NCBI RefSeq assembly: GCF_000025865.1
Contig: NC_014002.1
Location: 124,001-188,000, forward strand
From: Methanohalophilus mahii DSM 5219
GTDB taxonomy: Archaea > Halobacteriota > Methanosarcinia > Methanosarcinales > Methanosarcinaceae
DNA length: 64,000 bases
Direction: 5' to 3'
Part shown: positions 27,824-36,943 of the stretch, in pieces
Layout of the letters: each line of letters starts with the position of its first letter
Position numbering within the stretch: the stretch's first letter is position 1
The notes under the pieces: generated by a model
Seen by the model: the letters and a program-made list of their open reading frames with translations, nothing else
The model's database searches: none
Told to the model about the DNA's origin: nothing
Translations under genes and position numbers: made by a program

Positions 27824-28951
27824 TTATACTTTCTTCCTTTCAATTGCCTGCCACACATGTACTCCCCTGGACATGTAGACCAGACTTACCAGCAGGTAGA
27901 TCTGATGCCATATGAAAGAAGATATAAGGTTGGATTTCCATTGCCCGGACAGCAGCGCTAATCCAAACAGTACCAATACTCCGATGCCCCAGATTAAATT
28001 GATACTTCCCAGCACTACCGACCAGAGTATCACTGCCAGGAAGAATGAAACAGGGGCTATGAAGAACATAACAAAACGTAAAGGCAGCACAAACAGCCCG
28101 AATTTTCCGTATTCTGGAGATACTAACCCGAGGTTGTGGAGAGTGGCTTCCTGCAATCTGGCCGAGCGCCTGAGTTTCTGGCGGCGCTGCTGGTCCATAT
28201 CACTGGTGATGTATTCGTAGAAACGGGCTGAGGATTCGTAGAGGCAACGGTACCCATTACGGATGATGCGCAGTGCCATCCCTGCATCGGATGCTCCCTT
28301 TGTTTCAGGGATAGGGGAGAAGGCTTTTTTTCTCATCACGATAAGCGGGCCGTTGAAACAGTAGGTGGAATGCAGGCAGCTTTCCCAGCTGCACATCCTG
28401 CCGTAGACATCCCTGTAGGCCTTTTCGGAATGTGTGGTAAAAGAATCCTGCCGGGCAATGGGTTCCAGTTCCCCGCAGACTGCCCCTATTTTCTCATCGC
28501 TGAGCAACCTCCCCAAGGCATTATTGACAGCATCCGGCTCAAAGGTGACATCTGCATCCGTGGTCACCACAAAATCTGTAGTTGCCTCTCCTACTCCCAT
28601 GTTCACCGAAGCATTGGTGCCGGTACGTTTTTCCTTAACGATCACTTCGCCGGAAAGATCATACTTTTTAAAAGCCTCCGCTGCCAGGCCTACTGTATTA
28701 TCTGTGGACTGGTCATCCACTACAATCACATGGATGTTTTCGGTGGGATAATCGATGTCCTTTAAGTTCTTGATACGGTGTTCGATGACCTCACTTTCGT
28801 TGTAGGTGGGAATTACCACTGTGATCGGAGGTTGAGTATCCGGTGTGTGGATTTTTGAGCTGGAAGGTTTAAGGATGGCCAGGATGTAAATAAGATATGT
28901 AATAACCGGGATAAGGGTGAATAGTACTGCTGCAATGAGTAGGTAGTTCAT
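27824..28951 (-). CDS. Family 2 glycosyltransferase, membrane-bound
   Basis: 375 residues. One N-terminal membrane helix (5-27) is followed by a GT-A domain with VVIPTYNESEVIE, VVDDQSTDNT, a TTDADVTF Asp-x-Asp metal site and a Gln-x-x-Arg-Arg motif (DQQRRQKLRR) typical of processive or polyprenyl-linked GT2 enzymes. Three or four C-terminal helices come last. It should add sugar from a nucleotide donor at the cytoplasmic face. It is divergent from aglB across a 190-bp gap, and is a good candidate for lipid-linked oligosaccharide or exopolysaccharide assembly. Confidence 0.88.
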   Translation of the reverse strand: MNYLLIAAVLFTLIPVITYLIYILAILKPSSSKIHTPDTQPPITVVIPTYNESEVIEHRIKNLKDIDYPTENIHVIVVDDQSTDNTVGLAAEAFKKYDLSGEVIVKEKRTGTNASVNMGVGEATTDFVVTTDADVTFEPDAVNNALGRLLSDEKIGAVCGELEPIARQDSFTTHSEKAYRDVYGRMCSWESCLHSTYCFNGPLIVMRKKAFSPIPETKGASDAGMALRIIRNGYRCLYESSARFYEYITSDMDQQRRQKLRRSARLQEATLHNLGLVSPEYGKFGLFVLPLRFVMFFIAPVSFFLAVILWSVVLGSINLIWGIGVLVLFGLALLSGQWKSNLISSFIWHQIYLLVSLVYMSRGVHVWQAIERKKV

Positions 28952-29143
28952 TGTTTTTGATTAGGGTGTGAATTGGATATAATTGTTTGGGATGTCATCT
29001 TGATTGCAATATTATATTTAATTAGATTCCTTCTAATAAAGTTCAAACACTGATTATCTTTACTTCTTCTCAAAACTTTTAAATTGGATTGAACAATACA
29101 ATTGCATCAATCATCTCATCAATCATTTCAAGAAGTGTGGGCT
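28952..29143. promoter_or_regulatory. Divergent promoter region between the glycosyltransferase and aglB genes
   Basis: AT-rich spacer. CTTTTAAATTGG at about 29077-29088 is a plausible TATA box for aglB, placing the message start near 29110. No operator-like repeat is obvious. Confidence 0.4.
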
Positions 29144-31615
29144 ATGACAATAGATTATAAAGACAAACTAAAATCTTCCTTTTTGCCCTTTACGGGAATT
29201 CTTCTGTGTTTCCTGATAGCACTGTACATTAGAACAATCCCTGCAGAAAGCGTATTTATCGGCGAGAACTTCGTGCGTTTCGGTGGTAACGATCCCTGGT
29301 ATCACCTGAGAAATGTGGAATCCATTCTGCATAATTTCCCCTCTATGCTCTGGTTTGATGCCTATACCCAGTATCCTTATGGCACTGATCAGGTCTTTGC
29401 CCCTCTCTTTGACATGTTCCTTGCCACAATTATCTGGATAATTGGCATGGGAAACCCCTCCACTGAACTCACCCATACAATCTGTGCCTATTATCCGTCC
29501 CTGCTGGGTGCTGTGATCGTTATCCCTGTATATTTTGCAGCCAAATGGATTTTTGGTGACAGACGTATCGGTCTGCTTGCCGCTTTCCTTGTTGCCATCG
29601 CACCGGGTCAATTCCTCTCCCGATCCATTATTGGATTCAATGATCATCATGTTGCAGAAGCCCTGCTCAGCACGGTTGTTGCGATGTTTCTGATCTTTGG
29701 CCTGAAACGCAGTGAAGAACATGATTTGAGTCTGGCTTCCCTGAAGGAAAACGGACTGGCACAGATCAAACCTATTCTCCCCTATTTCCTCCTTTCCGGC
29801 TTCTTCCTCGGCGCCTACACCCTCACATGGAAAGGAGCCCTGTTCTTCAGTTTCATAATCGGTGTATACATCACAGCCCAGCACATCATTGACCATATGC
29901 ATGGCCGATCCAGTGAGTATCTGGCCATCGGTGGCATGGCGATCTTTGGTGTGGCACTTATCATGGTACTGCTTGCACCTGAAATTGGTGGTACCAAATC
30001 CCGACAAATATTCGGGTTGGCAGCGGGCCTTGTGGCTTTCCCCCTTCTCTCTGTGCTGTCGTACTACATGAAAGAGAAACAACTCAGTCGCTACTACTAT
30101 CCACTCTCTGTAGCAGCCCTTTTCGGCGGAGGCATCCTGCTGGCCCGCATGTTCTCTGAATCCGCTTATGCTCTGGTTTCCAGCGTCTTCAGTTACTTCA
30201 TGCGCACAGGCGGCGGCCTCACCATCGCCGAAGCCTCCCCACTCCTGATGCGCAGCGGTGAATTCACCTTACAACCCCTCTGGTACAACTTCGGAATCAC
30301 GGCTATAGTCTCCTTCTTTGCCCTGTTGATCCTGGCCTACATTGCCATCTATCGTCGCAACAACCGGGAGCAGACCTTCCTGATCGTCTGGACCGTAATG
30401 ATCATCTGGGCCATGCTGCAGCAGAACCGGTTTGCCTACTACTACTCGGTCAATGCAGCCATCCTTTCGGCATATATCGGGATCAAAGTGCTGGACCTGG
30501 CGGGCTGGAAAGATATCAGGAGTCCTTTTGCTGAAACGACATCCAATATAAGTGGCTGGTTCAAACAGATCAAACCGGTACATGCATTGGCACTTGTACT
30601 GGTGGTGCTTGTACTGGCCTATCCGTCCTACGACCTCTCCATGCAGCAGAATCAGGGCACAGGAGGGCCCAATGGCTACTGGATCGAGGCGACGCAGTGG
30701 ATGAAATACAATACGCCGGATCCCGGTCTGGATTATTATGAAAGCTATGAAAAGCCGCCCGAAGGTCAACTTTTCTCCTATCCCGATGAAGCATACGGTG
30801 TGATGTCCTGGTGGGACTACGGCCACTGGCTTGAAGTGATCGGCCACAGGATTCCCAACGCCAACCCCTTCCAGCAGGGTATCGGTGGCCGACGCAATAG
30901 TATGGATGAAGAGAACAGACCAGGTGCATCCACCTTCTTCACTGCCTCCTCAGAAGCAGAGGCCACAGCAGTACTGGAAGCCGTACACCCCGATCCTGAA
31001 AAGGCAGGGGCACGTTACGTGGTCTCCGATGTGGAGATGGCCACCGGTAAATTCTATGCCATGGCTGCCTGGACCCTGGATACCGATAATTACTATGTGC
31101 AGGCCCAGACCAACCAGGGTACCCAGACTGTACCCGGAGAGCGCTATTTCAACACCATGGAAGCCCGGCTGCACCTCTTTGACGGCGATGGTCTCACACA
31201 GTACCGTATGGTGCATGAGACCCCGGCTGCCAATACCGCAGAGGCCGGTTACAAGCAGGTTTACAATGCCCTCTTTGACGGCAATATCGAAGTGGTTAAT
31301 ACCGGTTATGTGAAGATCTTCGAGTATGTGGACGGTGCCACCATCACCGGACAGGCACCTGAAGGAGAAAAGGTGACCATCACAAATACCATCCGCACGA
31401 CCACCGGCAGGACCTTTGAGTACTCCCGGTCCACCACGGCCACAGATGGGACCTATGAATTTGTGGTGCCCTACTCAACCGAGGGTCCGGTGCAGGGACA
31501 GACCCAATTCGATACCGCACCCACAGGTTCCTACGAGGTTTCCTTCGGGGATACCACTGAATCTGTGCGGGTAAGCGAATCCGCGGTCCTGAATGGTGGG
31601 GAAATAGAGGTTTGA
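29144..31615 (+). CDS. aglB: Archaeal oligosaccharyltransferase (STT3/AglB)
   Basis: 823 residues from the ATG at 29144; an in-frame TTG at 29102 would add 14 unconvincing residues. The membrane domain of about 12 helices carries the first Asp motif (GGNDPWYHLRN) and GFNDHHVAEA. The extracellular domain begins near the invariant WWDYG (SWWDYGHWLEVIGHR) and ends in a small beta domain. It transfers the lipid-linked glycan to Asn in NxS/T sequons, the sites that crowd the surface proteins of this window. It is full-length for the AglB family. A terminator hairpin follows the stop codon. Confidence 0.95.
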   Translation: MTIDYKDKLKSSFLPFTGILLCFLIALYIRTIPAESVFIGENFVRFGGNDPWYHLRNVESILHNFPSMLWFDAYTQYPYGTDQVFAPLFDMFLATIIWIIGMGNPSTELTHTICAYYPSLLGAVIVIPVYFAAKWIFGDRRIGLLAAFLVAIAPGQFLSRSIIGFNDHHVAEALLSTVVAMFLIFGLKRSEEHDLSLASLKENGLAQIKPILPYFLLSGFFLGAYTLTWKGALFFSFIIGVYITAQHIIDHMHGRSSEYLAIGGMAIFGVALIMVLLAPEIGGTKSRQIFGLAAGLVAFPLLSVLSYYMKEKQLSRYYYPLSVAALFGGGILLARMFSESAYALVSSVFSYFMRTGGGLTIAEASPLLMRSGEFTLQPLWYNFGITAIVSFFALLILAYIAIYRRNNREQTFLIVWTVMIIWAMLQQNRFAYYYSVNAAILSAYIGIKVLDLAGWKDIRSPFAETTSNISGWFKQIKPVHALALVLVVLVLAYPSYDLSMQQNQGTGGPNGYWIEATQWMKYNTPDPGLDYYESYEKPPEGQLFSYPDEAYGVMSWWDYGHWLEVIGHRIPNANPFQQGIGGRRNSMDEENRPGASTFFTASSEAEATAVLEAVHPDPEKAGARYVVSDVEMATGKFYAMAAWTLDTDNYYVQAQTNQGTQTVPGERYFNTMEARLHLFDGDGLTQYRMVHETPAANTAEAGYKQVYNALFDGNIEVVNTGYVKIFEYVDGATITGQAPEGEKVTITNTIRTTTGRTFEYSRSTTATDGTYEFVVPYSTEGPVQGQTQFDTAPTGSYEVSFGDTTESVRVSESAVLNGGEIEV

Positions 31616-31631
31616 GGCCTCTATTTTCTCT
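31603..31631 (+). terminator. Hairpin terminator of aglB
   Basis: AATAGAGG (31603-31610) pairs with CCTCTATT (31618-31625), with the stop codon in the loop, followed by TTCTCTCCTTTT. Confidence 0.7.
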
Positions 31632-31701
31632 CCTTTTGAAATCTATTGCTTCTCTATTTTTTAATCGATACCAATTAATAGGTTCAAATACAAACAATCA
31701 A

Positions 31702-32013
31702 ATGCCTATGGCTTCACATAATAATGCAATAGATATTTACAAACACCAGCTTCACAAGATGTTGCCGGAGTTAAAGGAAAAATATAAGGTCGCCTCTCTT
31801 GCTGTATTTGGCTCTTTTGTCAGGGGGGAGCAAACGAACAGCAGTGACCTTGATGTACTGGTTGAATTCAGCGAAACCCCGGGATTGCTCGAGTTCGTTG
31901 AGCTTGAAAACTATCTTTCCGATACTCTGGGGATCAAAGTAGATCTTGTGCACAAAAAGGCTTTGAAACCAAATATTGGGAAAAATATACTTAATGAGGC
32001 CACACCGCTATGA
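31702..32013 (+). CDS. Minimal nucleotidyltransferase (MNT) of an MntA/HepT-type toxin-antitoxin pair
   Basis: 103 residues from the ATG at 31702, or 101 from 31708. The nucleotidyltransferase motif GSFVRGEQTNSSDLDVLVEF has the GSxxRGxxxxxSDxD active-site pattern, and a third acidic residue follows in KVDLVHK. In this family the MNT protein AMPylates and silences a HEPN ribonuclease encoded by the next gene. The next gene here starts with the expected ATGA overlap at 32010 but stops after 15 codons, so the MNT protein appears to be an orphan. Confidence 0.85.
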   Translation: MPMASHNNAIDIYKHQLHKMLPELKEKYKVASLAVFGSFVRGEQTNSSDLDVLVEFSETPGLLEFVELENYLSDTLGIKVDLVHKKALKPNIGKNILNEATPL

Positions 32014-32057
32014 AGAATGAACGTCAAGTCTGCCAGAAGCTCCACTGCATCCAATAA
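32010..32057 (+). pseudogene. Possible stump of a HEPN toxin gene
   Basis: ATG at 32010 overlaps the MNT stop codon and encodes MKNERQV followed by eight codons and TAA (32055-32057). HEPN partners of MNT genes begin at exactly this place and with a similar charged N-terminus. No continuing HEPN frame (RxxxxH motif) was found before the next gene. The identification rests on position and the first seven residues only. Confidence 0.35.
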
Positions 32058-32145
32058 TACCGCAACATTCTGAATCAAATCTCCTATTGCAACTCTTTTT
32101 TCCTCGATAAACAACCTTATATGTCTGCAGGCTCACCTTCAGACC

Positions 32146-32340
32146 ATGAATGCAGGCACTAACAGGAGCAATATCAGGACAGGGCTAAACGTGGGAATCG
32201 TTCTAAAAAAGGATCAAAAGAGCGGCAAGATAACCAAAGGTATTGTCAAAAGAATTCTCACCAAGTCCTCCTCTCACCCACACGGAATAAAAGTACAACT
32301 TGAAGATGGTAGTGTCGGAAGGGTCAAGGAAATTTATTGA
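32146..32340 (+). CDS. YwbE family protein
   Basis: 64 residues, the normal family length, with the signature GLNVGIVLKKDQKSGK, then GIVKRILT and SHPHGIKVQLEDGSVGRV. It is a small SH3/KOW-like beta protein conserved in bacteria and methanogens; its function is unproven. A TATA-like CTTATATG at about 32115-32122 lies about 27 bases upstream, so the message is probably leaderless. Confidence 0.85.
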   Translation: MNAGTNRSNIRTGLNVGIVLKKDQKSGKITKGIVKRILTKSSSHPHGIKVQLEDGSVGRVKEIY

Positions 32341-32493
32341 TACTGGAAGTTTCAGTCCGATTTTCTCATTTTTCTGGTCATAAAATTACCCGTTGAGCTG
32401 GCAAAAATAATATATAGATATGTTTGCGTATTCATTAGTTATCAATTAGTAACAATTGAATATGGTAACATAACAAAAAAGAGGGGATTATTC

Positions 32494-32772
32494 ATGAACA
32501 CAACACCACCATTAAATAAAAAGGGCCGTTCACCTACTTTGAATACCATCAAAATGGTAGAAAATACTCTTCAAAACATGGATGAAAGCATAATATCTGT
32601 TGCCGATCTGAAAAGGAATTTGCCCAAACAGGTCAATCATAATACACTCACGACCATTCTGGAATATCTGGAAGAAAGTAACAAGATTGCAGTGACCATC
32701 AAAGGTATTACGTGGATACATAATGATAATAATGTTCTCAATAAAGCAATATCAAGAGGCATTGAGATATGA
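32494..32772 (+). CDS. Small winged-helix-like protein, probable antitoxin to the broken RelE-like gene
   Basis: 92 residues with a GAGGGG ribosome site 7-8 bases before the ATG. The fold suggested by LNTIKMVENTL, ISVADLKRNLP and NTLTTILEYLEESNKIAV is a winged helix, a DNA-binding shape. The next frame starts at 32769 with an ATGA overlap and encodes the remains of a RelE/ParE-like toxin. That arrangement suggests this gene is the antitoxin and autorepressor of the pair, now without an active toxin. No named family was recognised. Confidence 0.7.
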   Translation: MNTTPPLNKKGRSPTLNTIKMVENTLQNMDESIISVADLKRNLPKQVNHNTLTTILEYLEESNKIAVTIKGITWIHNDNNVLNKAISRGIEI

Positions 32773-33014
32773 AAAAGGCCCGGATTGTCCTTATCGACAA
32801 CGCGGCTAACAAATACCAATAGCTGCAAGAGAAGGCATCCGACTCCAAAGTGGAAATGGCCATTGTGGAAGCAATCCGAAACAAGACCGATATTTTCAAA
32901 AGGAATATACACTAAAAAAAAGATTCAGACAAAAGCGACTCGATTCTTGTGATAATTGTGGATATTGTTGATCATCCCTGCTACAACAAATTATTTGGCT
33001 ATCAGAAGAAATAA
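32769..33014 (+). pseudogene. Degraded RelE/ParE-like toxin gene
   Basis: The same frame reads MKKARIVLIDNAANKYQ, TAG (32820-32822), LQEKASDSKVEMAIVEAI, KRNIH, TAA (32913-32915), then a junction and VDIVDHPCYNKLFGYQKK with a final TAA at 33012. Start and end match archaeal RelE-like toxins, which finish with an LDxxDHxxYNxxFGYKK-like tail. The middle of about 40 residues that should carry the catalytic core is missing. The gene is dead whether or not the TAG is read. Confidence 0.75.
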
Positions 33015-33091
33015 GGCACACATTGCATATCAATCAATAATTCGCTACCTACAAATAATAGATAAAAGGTATCCCTAAGCAGGTGAGAGGA

Positions 33092-33583
33092 TTGGACAAA
33101 GTGATTAAAGGTAAAGCATGGATCTTCGGTGACGATGTGGACACCGATGTTATAATCCCGGGTAAATACCTGCGTACCACCGATATGCAGGTCTTTGCAG
33201 ATCATGCCATGGAAGGCATCGACCCCGATTTTTCAAGCAAAGTATCTCCCGGTGACATCATTGTCGGCGGCAACAATTTCGGCTGTGGCTCCTCCAGAGA
33301 GCAGGCACCCCTGGCACTCAAGCATGCCGGTGTGGGTTGTGTGGTTGCCAGATCCTTCGGACGCATTTTTTTCCGCAATTCCATCAATGTGGGTTTGCCG
33401 CTGATTGAGGCGGATGTGGAGTGTGAGGAAGGTGATGAGGTCGAAGTCAACCTCTCCGAAGGCACTGTGAAAGTGGCAGGCAGGACCTATACAGGCCAGC
33501 AGATCCCCGATTTCCTGCTAGAAATACTGAGTGACGGCGGGCTTGTCGAGCATCGTAAAAAACAACAAAGGCTAAATTCATGA
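33092..33583 (+). CDS. hacB: Homoaconitase / 3-isopropylmalate dehydratase small subunit
   Basis: 163 residues from the TTG at 33092, chosen because AGGTGA (33081-33086) lies 5 bases before it; GTG starts at 33083 and 33101 are alternatives. The swivel domain has [17 protein letters not shown], the active-site loop [13 protein letters not shown] and GLPLIEAD. The YLRT loop is the form seen in methanogen homoaconitase of the 2-oxosuberate (coenzyme B) pathway; the leucine-pathway enzyme usually differs there. The large subunit is not in the window. It overlaps the next gene by 4 bases and heads a three-gene operon with a homoisocitrate/isopropylmalate dehydrogenase, which supports this assignment. 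Confidence 0.85.
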   Translation: MDKVIKGKAWIFGDDVDTDVIIPGKYLRTTDMQVFADHAMEGIDPDFSSKVSPGDIIVGGNNFGCGSSREQAPLALKHAGVGCVVARSFGRIFFRNSINVGLPLIEADVECEEGDEVEVNLSEGTVKVAGRTYTGQQIPDFLLEILSDGGLVEHRKKQQRLNS

Positions 33584-34428
33584 TATTTCCTCTTGAGTAC
33601 AAGCACGTGGGTGTAACCCATATCCATCCCGATGAGGATCCAGAGGAGCCCATCTATTTTCTGACCCACTACATGCTTGTGGAGATATGTAATGGAAACA
33701 AATGGCTCTATCAGGTGGAGCACAGCGGTGAAGATCTGTTGCGGAAAGCCGAATCCGTGGAACTGCTGGCAAAACCGGAAAAGATTGTACGTTTTCCTGA
33801 GATACTCAATATAAAAAATCGCTCCCTCCTGATCCAAAAGGCTGCAGCATTGTGTAAAAACGGTATAACCACGGTCATCTTTACGGGTATCGACAACCAT
33901 GTGACCTTTGTGCATGAACCCGATCCTTCAGTAATCCTGGAACTTGAAATACTGGATATCGCTCCGCCCTACCCATCCTGGCTGACCGATGTCGTACGCC
34001 GGCTGGAATCTTCGGGTATATTCGGCGATCTTACAATCACATTCAAAGAAAACACGATCGATCTGACCCGCTTCAGCGGTCCGGATACGGTTTTTCCCTG
34101 CTCTTCCTCGGGTCTTGAAGGCAAATGTCTGGATAATGATATAATCGAAAAACCCGGCTCTTTACTTGTGGGCTGTGAAATATCCCGCTCTCTCTTCGAA
34201 TCCCGCTTCCCGGGGATGGAATATGATTTTATCAGTCTCTGTCCCTTCACCAGTGATATTGTCAAACCTTCCGGACCCTTTATAGCCCGCTGCTGTCGGG
34301 CTGAGAATGCAGGCCAGGTTACCATCAACGGCTTTCCCGGGGCGACCGTACACTGGGGGGCTGCTGAGTTTGATGTGGCAACTACGATCAGGGAACTTGT
34401 GGACAGGCTAAGGAAGGATTGTGCATGA
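33580..34428 (+). CDS. Conserved DUF7714-like protein between homoaconitase and dehydrogenase genes
   Basis: 282 residues, soluble, no signal peptide. The N-terminal part ([19 protein letters not shown]) contains a His/Asp/Glu-rich stretch. The rest has several Cys residues ([25 protein letters not shown]) but no recognised catalytic motif. The gene overlaps its neighbours by 4 bases on both sides (ATGA junctions), so it is made with enzymes of the 2-oxosuberate/leucine pathway. I recall it as an archaeal family of unknown function found in this setting. A structural or regulatory role in coenzyme B synthesis is an inference. Confidence 0.75.
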   Translation: MIFPLEYKHVGVTHIHPDEDPEEPIYFLTHYMLVEICNGNKWLYQVEHSGEDLLRKAESVELLAKPEKIVRFPEILNIKNRSLLIQKAAALCKNGITTVIFTGIDNHVTFVHEPDPSVILELEILDIAPPYPSWLTDVVRRLESSGIFGDLTITFKENTIDLTRFSGPDTVFPCSSSGLEGKCLDNDIIEKPGSLLVGCEISRSLFESRFPGMEYDFISLCPFTSDIVKPSGPFIARCCRAENAGQVTINGFPGATVHWGAAEFDVATTIRELVDRLRKDCA

Positions 34429-35420
34429 AACTGGCTGTGATTGAAGGCGATGGTGTGGGCAAAGAGGTAATACCTGCTGCATTGCGGGTACTGGATTGTT
34501 TCGATCTGCCGCTGGAAATAATCCCTCTGGAACTGGGTTACGGTAAATGGGAAAAGACCGGTCAGGCAATCACGGATGCAGATCTCGAGATCCTGAAAAA
34601 CTGTGACTGCATCCTGTTCGGAGCGGTTACCACGCCTGCGGATCCCAATTACAAAAGTGTGCTGCTGACCATTCGCCGGGAACTGGATCTCTATGCCAAT
34701 ATACGGCCCTTAAAACCCATAAAGGGAATAGAAGGTGCCACGGGCAACACGGATTTTGATATCCTGGTGGTGCGGGAGAACACCGAAGGATTGTATTCGT
34801 CCATTGAGGAAGTGGGCGAGAATGAAGCCTGGAGCAAGCGCATAATCACCCGTCGGGCTTCTGAACGCATTGCACAAATAGCCTGTGAATATGCTGCCAA
34901 ACGCCACAATCATCTGACCATTGTCCACAAATCCAATGTGATCAAGGCGGATTCCCTGTTCCTCAATACCTGCAGGAATGTTGCTCAAGCCCACAACGTA
35001 ATTCACGATACCATGCTGGTGGATGCCATGGCGTATGATATGGTGCGCTCTCCTGAAAAATATGATGTAGTGGTGGCTCCCAATCTCTACGGGGATATTC
35101 TCAGTGATCTGGGCGGGGCGCTTGTGGGCAGTCTGGGTTTGCTGCCCAGTGCCAACATTGGAGAAAAACAGGCTTTTTTTGAACCGGTGCATGGGAGTGC
35201 TCCCGATATTGCAGGAAAGGGTATAGCCAATCCGATTGCAGCCGTACTTTCAGTGGCCATGCTGCTGGACTGGTTGGATAGACCTGAACAGGCCCGCATA
35301 GTCAGGGAAGCTGTGGAGGCTTCCATTAATGAAGATATAAAGACTGCTGATCTGGGTGGCAATTTTACAACAGAGCAGGTAACAGGTTTTCTGGTGCGCT
35401 ACGTACAATCCCATTCCTGA
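34425..35420 (+). CDS. aksF: Homoisocitrate / 3-isopropylmalate dehydrogenase
   Basis: 331 residues from the ATG at 34425, which overlaps the previous stop; AGGAAGG lies 8 bases before it. The family motifs are complete: EGDGVGKE, LDLYANIRPLKP, RENTEGLYSS, catalytic Lys in VHKSNVIK, the metal Asp residues in LYGDILSDLGGAL and FEPVHGSAPDIAGKG for NAD binding. It carries out oxidative decarboxylation of homoisocitrate (coenzyme B precursor pathway) or of 3-isopropylmalate (leucine). The ENTEG loop and the linked YLRT-type homoaconitase subunit favour the former, but leuB cannot be excluded. Confidence 0.85.
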   Translation: MKLAVIEGDGVGKEVIPAALRVLDCFDLPLEIIPLELGYGKWEKTGQAITDADLEILKNCDCILFGAVTTPADPNYKSVLLTIRRELDLYANIRPLKPIKGIEGATGNTDFDILVVRENTEGLYSSIEEVGENEAWSKRIITRRASERIAQIACEYAAKRHNHLTIVHKSNVIKADSLFLNTCRNVAQAHNVIHDTMLVDAMAYDMVRSPEKYDVVVAPNLYGDILSDLGGALVGSLGLLPSANIGEKQAFFEPVHGSAPDIAGKGIANPIAAVLSVAMLLDWLDRPEQARIVREAVEASINEDIKTADLGGNFTTEQVTGFLVRYVQSHS

Positions 35421-35423
35421 TTT

Positions 35424-35666
35424 TCAGGTCACGCCCAGTAGGGAAGCAATTCCCTTCTCTGTTACCACGGCCCTCCCTCCGCCAATCCACATCTTTATCA
35501 CAAAATTAGTAGCTTCTGCCAGGGGATGCCCTCCGTCCACAACCCGGATCATTAGAGCAGATATAAGGGAATGGATTGCTATGATCAGAAGGATGAGGAG
35601 GGAAAGGGTCTCCAGGCTTTCCACATCCGTATGCAGGATCATCCCGATACTAGTATCAACCATCAT
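35424..35666 (-). CDS. Small conserved membrane protein
   Basis: 80 residues with one strong membrane helix (about 21-42) followed by an amphipathic Gly-rich stretch. It ends three bases from the dehydrogenase gene, in convergent orientation. The composition and codon use look genuine. No known domain was recognised. Confidence 0.6.
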   Translation of the reverse strand: MMVDTSIGMILHTDVESLETLSLLILLIIAIHSLISALMIRVVDGGHPLAEATNFVIKMWIGGGRAVVTEKGIASLLGVT

Positions 35667-35781
35667 GTGATTGCATGAATGAAGTGAACATGTCCTGCAT
35701 AAGTTGACTTTAGGTAGAGAATAGGTTTCTACAGAGCCCTTAAAATACTATTATTTACAAATAATCCAGTTTATTGACAAA

Positions 35782-36486
35782 TCAGCTCTTGATCCGTGTA
35801 CCCACACGTTCTCCTTCGACAGGTTCACTCTTTATTTTTTCCTGCATTACGACTTTGTAAATATCCCCTTCACTGGAACCATCCATAACGATTGTTTCAA
35901 TATTGCATCTCTCGATTATCTTTGCAGCCAGGGGATCTACAGGGGATTTTGAACCGGCTTTCATTTCAGTGGACATTACCACATCAAGCAGCTCTTTGGG
36001 ACTCATCACATCAAATTTTTCAGCATCATTGGATGTTGTCGGGTCTTTTGAATATACGCCGTCCACGGAAGTTGCAATCACCATTAACTCAGCTCCCAGA
36101 TACTCGGCAAGTACTGCGGAGACCGTATCTGTGGTCTGTCCCGGGATTACACCTCCCATTACAATGATTTTGCCGGAGGAAAGGGCAAGTTCTGCATCCC
36201 TGTAACTCTGAGGTGGTTCTGGATATGCATTCTTGCCCAGGGCAGCTATGAGGAGCTGGGCATTGAGACGGGTAACATCGATCCCTATAAAATCACAGGT
36301 GACCTCATTTGCTCCGACCTGTCTGGCAGCTTCTATGTACTGGCGGGCGGCAACACCTCCACCGGTCACGACTACCACGGAATGTTCTTTCGAAAGCTCT
36401 TCCAGCATATCGGCGTATTTTGCGAACCTCTCTGGATCCAGGTCCCTGGCAAGAATGGATCCGCCTATTGATATTACTACTAGCAT
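35782..36486 (-). CDS. pyrH: UMP kinase (archaeal type)
   Basis: 234 residues. A strong CCGGAGGA ribosome site precedes the ATG. The amino-acid-kinase fold shows SIGGSIL, VVTGGGVAARQY, GVIPGQTTDTVSA and a TSVDGVYSKDP nucleotide loop. It phosphorylates UMP to UDP in the cytoplasm. Length and motifs match the short archaeal subfamily, not the bacterial hexamers with GTP control. It stands alone, with an AT-rich stretch downstream. Confidence 0.93.
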   Translation of the reverse strand: MLVVISIGGSILARDLDPERFAKYADMLEELSKEHSVVVVTGGGVAARQYIEAARQVGANEVTCDFIGIDVTRLNAQLLIAALGKNAYPEPPQSYRDAELALSSGKIIVMGGVIPGQTTDTVSAVLAEYLGAELMVIATSVDGVYSKDPTTSNDAEKFDVMSPKELLDVVMSTEMKAGSKSPVDPLAAKIIERCNIETIVMDGSSEGDIYKVVMQEKIKSEPVEGERVGTRIKS

Positions 36487-36766
36487 GAATGGTCCTCCGG
36501 ATATTGTTCAGAAGTATTATGTAAATGTACTATATGCAAAACGGGAATGAGAGATGGATACAGCCCCTTTGTAAAAAAGAATTTTTGAGGCTGCATTTTC
36601 CCGCCTTCATAAATGGTATGCCTGATACAATCGTTCTATGCCCAAATCCCGTGCATCTGAAGAATAGCCGGTAGTTCTATAATTACTGATTATGTAATAG
36701 AATCCCTCTTCAGACATAGGATTGACCCGGCAGAATTGTTCAAAAAAGTAAAGAAAAATGGAATAA
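36487..36766. other. Gene-poor spacer
   Basis: It holds the pyrH promoter region (AGGACCATTC side) and, on the minus strand at about 36607-36757, an open frame reading SEEGFYYIISNYRTTGYSS. That frame looks protein-like but has no start of its own. It may be a gene remnant or the 3' untranslated part of the ferredoxin message. Confidence 0.35.
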
Positions 36767-36943
36767 TTATTCCATTGTGATTGCTTCGGTTGGACAGACG
36801 TCCACGCATACACCACAGTCTACACACTCTTCAGCGTCTACGACTGCAATATTTTCATCGTTCATTGAGATTGCTTCAGATGGACATTCGTCCACGCATG
36901 CTCCGCAACCTACACATTCGTCAACATTGATTACTGCTACCAT
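36767..36943 (-). CDS. Small 2[4Fe-4S] ferredoxin
   Basis: 58 residues, ATG at 36941-36943, TAA at 36767-36769, with GGAGAG about 9 bases before the start. Two CxxCxxCxxxCP clusters are complete ([12 protein letters not shown] and [12 protein letters not shown]), the classic clostridial-type ferredoxin. It is very acidic, as expected for a halophile. It is a cytoplasmic one-electron carrier, likely for methanogenic redox enzymes. It stands alone. Confidence 0.95.
   Translation of the reverse strand: MVAVINVDECVGCGACVDECPSEAISMNDENIAVVDAEECVDCGVCVDVCPTEAITME

Noticed and set aside
29168-30082. 304-codon minus-strand frame opposite aglB
   Set aside because: Antisense shadow of a strongly conserved gene; the translation is His/Gln-rich and matches no fold.
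36607-36816. Minus-strand 69-codon frame overlapping the ferredoxin gene
   Set aside because: Its first part is ferredoxin DNA in another frame. The remainder looks protein-like but lacks a start and a known relative, so it is mentioned only as a possible remnant.
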